DNA from: JBBSDV01 sp038240335
GTDB taxonomy: Bacteria; Chloroflexota; Dehalococcoidia; DSTF01; JACRBR01
Length of the DNA stretch: 18,785 bases
Assembly (NCBI GenBank): GCA_038240335.1
Contig: JBBSDV010000040.1
Span: forward strand, 1 to 18,785
Reading direction: 5' to 3'
Shown here: in pieces, positions 13,367 through 18,785 of the stretch
Layout of the letters: each line of letters begins with the position of its first letter
Numbering within the stretch: the stretch's first letter is position 1
Position numbers and translations under genes: made by a program
The notes under the pieces: generated by a model
Seen by the model: only the letters and a program-made list of their open reading frames with translations
What the model was told of the DNA's origin: nothing
The model's database searches: none

Positions 13367-14329
13367 CTATCCCTCGGCCTTTACCTTCTTGACGGCGTCG
13401 ACCAGGGCGGGCAGCACCGTCTTGAAGTCGCCGACGATGCCGAAGCGGGCGGCCTTGAAGATGTTGGCGTCGGCGTCCTTGTTGATCGCGACGATGTTTT
13501 TCGAGCCTGAGCAGCCGGCCATGTGCTGGCTGGCGCCTGAGATCGCTATGGCGATATAGAGCGTCGGGCTGACCACCTTGCCGGTGAGACCAACCTGCTC
13601 CGAGACAGGGCGCCAGCCGAGATCGGCGACGGCGCGGCTAGCGCCGACAGCGCCGCCGAGCAAATGCGCCAGCTCTTCGACGCCCGCGAAGTTCTCAGGT
13701 CCACCGAGACCGCGGCCACCCGAGACCACGACGTTGGCGTCCTCGAGCCGCACGCCTTCGGATGACGCGACCTTGCGATCCGTGACCTTGGTGCGAATAC
13801 CCGAGGCATCGAACGCGACCTTCACCACCTCGCCCGCGCCGCCACCTTCAGCGGCGTCCTGAGACTTCGGACGAACAGTGGCGATGGCGGGCATTTGCGT
13901 GAAGCTGTTGACGGCGCGCGCGTTGCCACCGTACGCCGGGCGCGTTGTGTGCAGCTTTCCGTCCTTCATCTCGAGGGCGATCGTGTCCATGGCGACGGCG
14001 GTGCCCAGACGGTATGCGAGCGCCGGTCCGAGGTCGCGCCCCTCGCTCGTCTGACCGAGGAGGATCACCGCGGGATCTGCCTGCTTCGCGACGGCCTCGG
14101 CGGCCTTCGTGAATCCATCGTTCGTGTATTCGGCGAGTGCCGCGTGATCGACGACGTAGACCTTCTCGACGCCGAGGATCTTCGACGCCACCGCCTCGAC
14201 GCCCGAACCGATGATCATCGCCGATACCGGGCCGGCGCTGAGCCGCTGCGCCGCACCGACGAGTTCGGCCGTCACCGGTGCGATCGCTCCATCGACGATC
14301 TCGGCGAGAATGAGTACTCCGTTTGCCAT
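13367..14329 (-). CDS. etfA: electron transfer flavoprotein, alpha subunit
   Basis: EtfA holds the redox-active FAD of the EtfAB heterodimer, which passes electrons from acyl-CoA and other dehydrogenases to ETF:quinone oxidoreductase. The 320-residue protein has an N-terminal Rossmann-like domain (1-190). The C-terminal FAD domain carries VVSGGRGLGGPENF (201-214), GASRAVADLGWRP (229-241), VSPTLYIAIAISGASQHMAG (253-272) and the AINKDADANIFKAARFGIVGD stretch (281-301, key residues N283, D287, F291 and D301). All FAD-contact motifs are present. GGAG lies about 9 nt before the ATG. It follows etfB by 50 nt in an operon. Confidence 0.96.
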   Translation of the reverse strand: MANGVLILAEIVDGAIAPVTAELVGAAQRLSAGPVSAMIIGSGVEAVASKILGVEKVYVVDHAALAEYTNDGFTKAAEAVAKQADPAVILLGQTSEGRDLGPALAYRLGTAVAMDTIALEMKDGKLHTTRPAYGGNARAVNSFTQMPAIATVRPKSQDAAEGGGAGEVVKVAFDASGIRTKVTDRKVASSEGVRLEDANVVVSGGRGLGGPENFAGVEELAHLLGGAVGASRAVADLGWRPVSEQVGLTGKVVSPTLYIAIAISGASQHMAGCSGSKNIVAINKDADANIFKAARFGIVGDFKTVLPALVDAVKKVKAEG

Positions 14330-14379
14330 GCTCTGCGTCTCCGTTCCGTCCGCGCACTCAGCGCGCGATGCTCTCGCGA

Positions 14380-15174
14380 TTAGATGAGTTTTGCTTCCTT
14401 GAGTCGCCTGGCCAGGGCCATCGCTTGCTCCTCGGGCGTCTCGCCCTCCATCAGCTCAACCTTCGTGTCGACGAGCGGCACGAACAGCGCCTCGAGCGTC
14501 AGTTTCTGCGCGAGTGCGGCGGTGTCGACGCCGAGGTCGGCGGCGGTCCACGTCGTTACCTGCTTCTTGCCGGCTGCCATAATCTGCGGCAGCTTCGGGT
14601 ATCGTGGCTCTCCGAGCTCATTGCTCACGGTGACGACCGCCGGCAACGACGCCTCAACTGTCTCGAAGGAATCAGGTAGCACGCGTTCGACGGTGATCGT
14701 GGTGCCGACGACGCTGATCGACTTCGCGAACGTGATCACGGGCGCGTTGAGGATCTCGGCGATGAGCGTGCCTGTGACGCCGGTGTCCCAGTCGACCGCC
14801 TGCCGGCCCGTGAGCACGAGGTCGACGGCGTCCAGCTTCTTGATTGCTGCCGCTAGCACCATCGCCGCGCCGGCGCTGTCGAGGTTATTGAAGGCGTCGT
14901 CGACGAGCAGGACGCCCTCATCACTGCCCATCGCTAGCGCTTGCTTGATCACCTCACGTGCGGTGGGTGCGCCCATGCTGAGGATCGTGACCTTCGTGTC
15001 CTTCGCGGCGTCCTTGATCCGCATCGCCCCTTCGACTGCGATCCCGTCGAACTGACTCGTGACAGCCGCGACGCCGGGGGGCGGAACAACCTTCTTTGCC
15101 GCCTCATCCACCTTGAAGCTCGACGGCGGGATGTCCCAATCCGGCACCTGCTTGACGCAGACGACAATGTGCAT
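14380..15174 (-). CDS. etfB: electron transfer flavoprotein, beta subunit
   Basis: EtfB carries AMP (or a second FAD in bifurcating types) and docks the dehydrogenase partner. The 264-residue protein begins MHIVVCVKQVPDWDIPPSSF. It has GRQAVDWDTGVTG (123-135) in the nucleotide site and the family signature LPAVVTVSNELGEPRYPKLP (178-197). GAGGAGGG before the ATG at 15174 is a strong ribosome site. The 262-nt gap upstream holds direct repeats and weak promoter boxes, so etfBA probably has its own promoter. I cannot decide from sequence whether this is a classical or bifurcating ETF. The adjacent genes, including the NADH dehydrogenase, do not include a fix-type partner. Confidence 0.96.
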   Translation of the reverse strand: MHIVVCVKQVPDWDIPPSSFKVDEAAKKVVPPPGVAAVTSQFDGIAVEGAMRIKDAAKDTKVTILSMGAPTAREVIKQALAMGSDEGVLLVDDAFNNLDSAGAAMVLAAAIKKLDAVDLVLTGRQAVDWDTGVTGTLIAEILNAPVITFAKSISVVGTTITVERVLPDSFETVEASLPAVVTVSNELGEPRYPKLPQIMAAGKKQVTTWTAADLGVDTAALAQKLTLEALFVPLVDTKVELMEGETPEEQAMALARRLKEAKLI

Positions 15175-15242
15175 GTTCGTCCCTCCTCAGGGCAGTCTCG
15201 ACGATCGAAACCACCGATTCGCCAGAAATCGATCGACGGTCG

Positions 15243-15273
15243 AATGTATGTTGCGTTCGGCCTCGTACGGCAA
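15243..15273 (-). promoter_or_regulatory. weak candidate promoter of etfBA
   Basis: On the minus strand, TTGCCG (15268-15273), a 19-nt spacer and TACATT (15243-15248). The spacer is long and the match moderate. It leaves a leader of about 60 nt before etfB. Confidence 0.3.
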
Positions 15274-15319
15274 TTGCGCGCTTCTGAAGCCGATGCAAGG
15301 TACATAACAGTGTTCTTAA

Positions 15320-15343
15320 GGGCTAGCGATTCGGGCTAGCGAT
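15320..15343. repeat. tandem 11-bp direct repeat upstream of etfB
   Basis: GGGCTAGCGAT occurs at 15320-15330 and again at 15333-15343, a 13-bp period. Each copy holds the palindrome GCTAGC. It lies about 150 nt upstream of etfB and behind the NADH dehydrogenase stop. It may be an operator. Confidence 0.5.
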
Positions 15344-15371
15344 CGCATGCCCCGCGCGGTGCCATCGCCTG

Positions 15372-15414
15372 CCGCGGCACAAATGCAAGCCATAGCACGT
15401 CCGCGGCACGAATG
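15372..15414. repeat. 14-bp imperfect direct repeat
   Basis: CCGCGGCACAAATG (15372-15385) and CCGCGGCACGAATG (15401-15414) differ at one base and start 29 bp apart. They lie just downstream of the NADH dehydrogenase gene. Function unknown. Confidence 0.45.
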
Positions 15415-15436
15415 AGGCGAGGATGCCTATGACGAG

Positions 15437-16774
15437 CTAATCACCATCGTCGCCATCGAGGTCGGAGGGAATGAACACTCGTTTCGCTTCCGCCTGTCTC
15501 GACTCCGCGCTCGTATCGGTCACGAGACGGTTGGCGCGATCATAGTGGAAGTAGTTCCACATCCAGTTCACGAGCACGAGGGCGCGGTTGCGCAGGCCGA
15601 CGAGCTGCAGCAGGTGCACCGTGAGCCAGAGCACCCAGGCAACAAAACCACTGAACTGAAACCGCCCGATGTGTGCGACGGCCATGCGACGGCCGATCGT
15701 CGCCATCATGCCGCGATCCACGTACGCGAACTCAACCGGCTCTTGGTGACGGAGGGCGCGGACGATGTTCATCGCCGCAACATCGGCCTCTTGGACGGCC
15801 ACCGGCGCGACCATCGGGTACGGACGGCCGTCCGGCGCGTTCAGCAGCGCAAGGTCGCCGATCACAAATGCGTTCGGATGGCCGGCGATCTGCATCGTTC
15901 GGCCCACGATGACGCGCCGGCCGGCGCCGAGAGGTATGCCCATCGCCTCCCCGAGATGCTCGCCGCGGACGCCCGCAACCCAGGCGACGTTCGCGGACGC
16001 GATCATCTCGCTGCTCTCCAGGCGCACGCCGCGCTCGGTCAGCTCAACGACCGTCGCGCCGAAGCGCACTTCGACACCGAGCTTTGCCAATTGCGTGGCG
16101 GCTTTGCGTTGTAGGCGCTGCGGCATCGCGGCGAGCAAGCGATCGGTCGCTTCGAGCAGGATCACGCGCGCCGAAGCCAGATCGAGGTCCGGGTAGTCGT
16201 GCGGCAGGGCGTGGCGCTTCAGCTCGGCCAACGCACCCGCCAGTTCGACTCCGGTCGGCCCGCCGCCGATGACGACCGTCGTCATCAGGCGGCGTCGTTC
16301 TGCCGCGTCGCTCGTTATGGCCGCGCGCTCGAAGCTGCGCAGCACGTGGTTGCGAAGCGCCGTTGCCTGATGCAGATCCTTGAGCCCGAGCGCGCGCTGG
16401 TCGACTGAAGCGAGGCCGAAGAAATTCGTCGCGCTACCGGCCGCGACGATCAGGAAGTCGTACGCGATCACGCCGCTGTCGGTAATCACCTGCCCCGCAG
16501 TGAGATCGACCCGCCCGACGTCCGCCATGCGAAAGCGAACATTGTTATAGTCGCGCAGGATCGTGCGGACGGGCTGGGCGATGTCATCGGGCTCGAGGCC
16601 CGCTGTCGCAACCTCATAGAGGAGCGGCAGGAACGTATGAAAGTTGTGCCGGTCGAGCACCAGCACCTCGACCGGTGCAGCACGAAGCCCTCGCGCGGCA
16701 CGCAAGCCGCCGAATCCGGCGCCCACGATGATGACCCGCGGTCTCGCCGTCACCTGTTGATCGAGTTCTGACAT
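15437..16774 (-). CDS. type II NADH:quinone oxidoreductase (NDH-2)
   Basis: A single-subunit, non-proton-pumping FAD enzyme on the inner face of the membrane that oxidises NADH and reduces quinone. The 445-residue protein has the FAD dinucleotide motif GAGFGG (18-23). The NADH motif is VVIGGGPTGVELAG (168-181). The second FAD contact is FVIGDLALL (303-311), with the quinone-side stretch APVAVQEADVAAMN (323-336). A hydrophobic segment at about 374-405 (FSGFVAWVLWLTVHLLQLVG...) fits the membrane-anchoring C-terminal region. I chose ATG 16774 because the FAD motif then begins at residue 18. Upstream in-frame ATGs at 16798 and 16888 are possible, and none has a good SD. It precedes etfBA on the same strand. 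Confidence 0.93.
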   Translation of the reverse strand: MSELDQQVTARPRVIIVGAGFGGLRAARGLRAAPVEVLVLDRHNFHTFLPLLYEVATAGLEPDDIAQPVRTILRDYNNVRFRMADVGRVDLTAGQVITDSGVIAYDFLIVAAGSATNFFGLASVDQRALGLKDLHQATALRNHVLRSFERAAITSDAAERRRLMTTVVIGGGPTGVELAGALAELKRHALPHDYPDLDLASARVILLEATDRLLAAMPQRLQRKAATQLAKLGVEVRFGATVVELTERGVRLESSEMIASANVAWVAGVRGEHLGEAMGIPLGAGRRVIVGRTMQIAGHPNAFVIGDLALLNAPDGRPYPMVAPVAVQEADVAAMNIVRALRHQEPVEFAYVDRGMMATIGRRMAVAHIGRFQFSGFVAWVLWLTVHLLQLVGLRNRALVLVNWMWNYFHYDRANRLVTDTSAESRQAEAKRVFIPSDLDGDDGD

Positions 16775-16935
16775 GTCGTCGTTTGTCGTCTTCCACATGC
16801 ACGTTTCGCATCGCCCAACCGAACCCGTCATCCAACTTGCGAAAACATCAGCGGACCGGGTGTTGCCAGCATACGGGCGGGGGTGCATTATCGTTAGTAC
16901 TACCCTTGCGGCGTGAGGGCCGCGAACCGAGGCGA

Positions 16936-17280
16936 ATGGCGATGCTTGCGCTCCGAATGGACGCCGCTCGCGGCGGGTCGACGAAGGCTGTTAATAGATC
17001 GATGCGGCTGCGCAATGAGGTTCTCTCCAGTGACATCGAGACGGCGTTCGGCCGAGCTCGCGCGTTCACGCGGGTGCGCGGACTCGAGGCGATGTTCCGC
17101 GGCTGCGGGTTTCGATTCGAGCGCGCTGAACCGCTTGCGATTGAGGTCGCGTTTCGCGGCCAGGTGGGACGGGTTGAGCTCACGGGCGAGCGAGACCGCC
17201 GTCTCGCTGCATTCATCGCCGCGCCGTTGGCGGCGATTATCGTCGCGCGGCTGGCGCGTCGGCGCGAAAGGAGATCGTGA
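16936..17280 (+). CDS. hypothetical protein with C-terminal membrane segment, coupled to the GerW-family gene
   Basis: I do not recognise this 114-residue protein. It is very Arg-rich, with a central soluble part containing EPLAIEVAFRGQVGRVELTG. A short C-terminal hydrophobic stretch AAFIAAPLAAIIVARL (91-106) is followed by positive residues, as in a tail anchor facing the cytoplasm. Its TGA (17278-17280) overlaps the ATG of the next gene by one base, so translation is probably coupled and the product probably acts with the GerW-family protein. In Bacillus the gene before ytfJ encodes a DUF2953 membrane protein; I cannot confirm that similarity here. The start could also be ATG 17002 (92 aa). 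The frame keeps G/C at third positions from about 17002 on, which supports it. Confidence 0.6.
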   Translation: MAMLALRMDAARGGSTKAVNRSMRLRNEVLSSDIETAFGRARAFTRVRGLEAMFRGCGFRFERAEPLAIEVAFRGQVGRVELTGERDRRLAAFIAAPLAAIIVARLARRRERRS

Positions 17281-17723
17281 TGGACAATCCAACGACGATG
17301 GAAGAGATGGTGCGTCAGATCACGCGCATTCCCGACGAGGTCGGCGCGCACGCCTGCTTCGGCGCACCCATCGAACGAGAAGGGCGCGTCGTGATCCCCG
17401 TTGCGCGCGTGAACTTCGGTTACGGTCTCGGGTTCGGTCGCGGCGCCGGTTCGAAACGAGTACCGGGGCGCAACGGAGATGCGACGGACGACGGCGGCGA
17501 GGGCGAGGGTGGCGGCGGGGGCGGCAGCGGCGGTGCATCGCCCGTTGCCGTGATCAACATCACGCCGGACGGCGTTGAGATCGAGCCGATCATCGACCGC
17601 ACGCGCATCGCTCTCGGCGTGTTCACGATGATCGCGTGGGCGGTTTTCTGGGGCTTGTGGACCGCGCGGGTCGTCGTTCGCGAGCGCTCGAAGACCCGCC
17701 GCTACGAGATCGACAAAGCGTAA
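17280..17723 (+). CDS. GerW/YtfJ-family protein
   Basis: A 147-residue protein with the GerW layout. ACFGAPIEREGRVVIPVARV and NFGYGLGFG come first (25-53), then a Gly-rich linker (71-86). SPVAVINITPDGVEIEPIID (87-106) is the family's second half, and a transmembrane helix is at about 111-130. The Bacillus member GerW (YtfJ) is a spore protein needed for normal germination. The family also occurs widely in non-sporulating bacteria, where its role is unknown. AAGGAG (17268-17273) lies 6 nt before ATG 17280, and a GTG one codon earlier is less likely. It converges on lexA with a 56-nt gap. Nothing else here suggests sporulation. Confidence 0.85.
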   Translation: MDNPTTMEEMVRQITRIPDEVGAHACFGAPIEREGRVVIPVARVNFGYGLGFGRGAGSKRVPGRNGDATDDGGEGEGGGGGGSGGASPVAVINITPDGVEIEPIIDRTRIALGVFTMIAWAVFWGLWTARVVVRERSKTRRYEIDKA

Positions 17724-17779
17724 CTGGCGCTGCGCTCCGGTTGAGCTGACGCGCGAAGAACGCGTGTCGCCGACTGGTG

Positions 17780-18415
17780 CTAGTCGCGGCGTCCCACGGT
17801 AGCGAGGACGCGGCCCTGAATTTCGACGTTGTCGGCGGCGGTGAAGATCGGCTTCATCGTCGAGTTCGCGGGCTGGAGACGGACGCGGTCGCCCTCTCGA
17901 TAGAACTTCTTCAGCGTGGCTTCGTTTTCCGTCTTCAGCCACGCGGCGACCATGTCGCCGTCGTCGCAGGAAGCGGTCTGTTCGAGGATCACGATGTCGC
18001 CGTCGTTGACGAGCGCATCGATCATCGAAGTGCCCCGCACCTGGAGCGCGAACACATTCTCCTTCCCGCGCGTCATCTCCTCGGTAGCCTCGAACACACG
18101 GTCGAAATCAACGTTGTCCGGCGACGGCAGGGGAATCGGTTGGCCGGCGGCGATCGTGCCAATCAGCGGCACGGCAACCGTGCGGGAACGCCTCCCGCCG
18201 CCGCGATCCAGCAGCTCGATAGCCCGTGAGACTTCGCGGTCGCGACGGATGAAACCGAGCCGTTCGAGTGCCTTCAGGTTGTAGTCGACGACCGACGTCG
18301 AGCTGATGTCGCAGCCGACCTGGATGTCACGAATGCTGGGCGGGTAGTCGTGATCGGCGATGAATTCCCGCATGAACGCGAGAATGCCCTGCTGTTTTGC
18401 GGATAGACCCTTCAT
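17780..18415 (-). CDS. lexA: LexA repressor (SOS regulator)
   Basis: LexA represses DNA-damage genes and cuts itself when RecA filaments form. The 211-residue protein has a winged helix-turn-helix (1-70; SIRDIQVGCDISSTSVVDYN is the recognition part). The Ala90-Gly91 cleavage site is in IGTIAAGQP. The Ser130 nucleophile is in RGTSM and the Lys169 base in ATLKKF, so the full S24 self-cleavage apparatus is present. GGGAGGAG stands about 6 nt before ATG 18415. The in-frame upstream ATG at 18448 would add 11 residues that LexA proteins do not have. A LexA box and consensus promoter lie directly upstream, so it is autoregulated. Confidence 0.97.
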   Translation of the reverse strand: MKGLSAKQQGILAFMREFIADHDYPPSIRDIQVGCDISSTSVVDYNLKALERLGFIRRDREVSRAIELLDRGGGRRSRTVAVPLIGTIAAGQPIPLPSPDNVDFDRVFEATEEMTRGKENVFALQVRGTSMIDALVNDGDIVILEQTASCDDGDMVAAWLKTENEATLKKFYREGDRVRLQPANSTMKPIFTAADNVEIQGRVLATVGRRD

Positions 18416-18458
18416 CACGTGCTCCTCCCGCTGATCATAATCGGGCAATCGTTTGTTT

Positions 18459-18472
18459 CAAACACCTGTTCT
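18459..18472 (-). promoter_or_regulatory. LexA operator (Cheo-type SOS box)
   Basis: The minus strand reads AGAACAGGTGTTTG. It matches the Gram-positive/actinobacterial consensus CGAACRNRYGTTYG at 13 of 14 positions; only the first base differs. It lies right at the predicted transcription start of lexA, where bound LexA would block polymerase. Confidence 0.75.
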
Positions 18473-18480
18473 ACCGGGCT

Positions 18481-18510
18481 ATGGTAGGCAAACTGCAGGC
18501 TGCGTGTCAA
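18481..18510 (-). promoter_or_regulatory. lexA sigma-70 promoter
   Basis: On the minus strand, consensus TTGACA (18505-18510), an 18-nt spacer and TACCAT (18481-18486). The start point would be near 18474, next to the LexA box, giving a leader of about 60 nt. Confidence 0.65.
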
Positions 18511-18589
18511 GTGTCACGTTATCCTCGCCTGCTACTTACTCGCGCCGGCGGTCTCCTTGCGGTGGCTCGGCTATCTCGACAGCCGATCA

Positions 18590-18619
18590 TTGACACTTGC
18601 GCAGCGGCAATCCTATGAT
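18590..18619 (+). promoter_or_regulatory. strong sigma-70 promoter for the last gene
   Basis: TTGACA (18590-18595), 18 nt, TATGAT (18614-18619): only one mismatch to consensus over both boxes. Start near 18626, leaving a 60-nt leader to the GTG at 18686. It is divergent from lexA. No LexA box is seen on this side. Confidence 0.75.
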
Positions 18620-18685
18620 CGCAGGCCGTGCGCCCGGCGGTCGCCGGCCCGACGAGGATCCACCAGAACGAGGAGGACGAGAACC

Positions 18686-18785
18686 GTGGACGCGCAAGAG
18701 TTTATGCAGGACCATGCGGACAAGGCCGTGGCGGGAAGGATCGCCGAAGTCATGGGCGACCTGACACCGGAGGCGTTGGGTCAGG
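18686..18785 (+). CDS. unknown protein, N-terminal fragment
   Basis: GTG at 18686 has GAGGAGG ending 9 nt upstream and lies behind a near-consensus promoter, so a gene starts here. The visible 33 residues begin with Val-Asp-Ala-Gln-Glu and include DHADKAVAGRIAEVMGDLTP. They look helical and soluble, with no signal peptide, and are too short for me to name a family. The gene continues past the right edge. Confidence 0.6.
   Translation, partial: MDAQEFMQDHADKAVAGRIAEVMGDLTPEALGQ

Noticed and set aside
16913..17578. Plus-strand GTG frame of 221 codons overlapping the GerW gene
   Set aside because: It runs out of frame through the GerW-family gene and is Arg-rich throughout; the frame ending at 17280 fits the coupling signal.
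17748..17768. Hairpin between the GerW gene and lexA (GACGCGCG...CGCGTGTC)
   Set aside because: It has one mismatch, a small stem and no T run; it is too weak to call a terminator.
16848..17942. Minus-strand frame of 364 codons opposite the GerW pair
   Set aside because: GerW motifs, the SD and the overlapping stop/start on the plus strand are far better evidence.
1..18785. tRNA, rRNA, CRISPR array, insertion sequence, prophage or attachment site
   Set aside because: I saw no cloverleaf with a T-loop, no regularly spaced repeats, no transposase or integrase motifs, and no abrupt change in base composition.

Overview
This is a GC-rich bacterial chromosomal window with 19 protein genes, two of them cut by the window ends. 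It also holds one fluoride riboswitch, several readable promoters and two strong hairpins. There is no tRNA, rRNA, CRISPR array, transposase or phage gene. A LexA gene with a GAAC-N4-GTT(C) type box, a ClpC-type Clp ATPase, a four-domain S1 protein with a long acidic tail, a bS22-like 32-residue ribosomal protein and a GerW-family protein point to a high-GC Gram-positive-related or Chloroflexota lineage. I favour Chloroflexota, as an inference only. TTG and GTG starts and probable leaderless mRNAs occur.

Layout. 1-2270 (minus): start of clpC, then rpsA (S1). 2324-2654 (plus): a promoter, a structured leader of about 150 nt, the tiny bS22-like gene and a 15-bp hairpin. 2705-3932 (plus): a gene of unknown function and an ankyrin-repeat protein, each with the same TACACT promoter box 6 nt before its start codon. 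4013-5340 (minus): a fluoride-response cluster made of a riboswitch, the CrcB/Fluc channel gene, a DUF190 gene with an apparent one-base frameshift, and a limonene-epoxide-hydrolase-family gene. 5364-6251 (minus): an aquaporin behind a good sigma-70 promoter. 6313-7209 (minus): a double hot-dog MaoC-like protein. 7316-9863 (plus): rlmN, a lipoprotein hydrolase with two dockerin-like calcium loops, and a thioredoxin-like [2Fe-2S] ferredoxin. 9991-12798 (minus): three-domain LigD. 12862-13266 (minus): a small beta-barrel-like protein. 13367-16774 (minus): etfA, etfB and a type II NADH dehydrogenase, all feeding electrons to the quinone pool. 16936-17723 (plus): a coupled pair ending in a GerW/YtfJ-family protein. 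17780-18510 (minus): lexA with its own operator. 18590-18785 (plus): a consensus promoter and the first 33 codons of an unknown gene.

Most of the window is ordinary housekeeping and stress-response content. The best-supported regulatory system is the fluoride riboswitch. Its pseudoknot strand is also one arm of a competing hairpin ahead of crcB, so the switching mechanism can be read from the bases. The most novel points are the possible inclusion of an epoxide hydrolase in that fluoride operon, the leaderless promoter motif, the structured leader of the bS22-like gene, and the dockerin-like lipoprotein. No gap between genes exceeds 300 bases.
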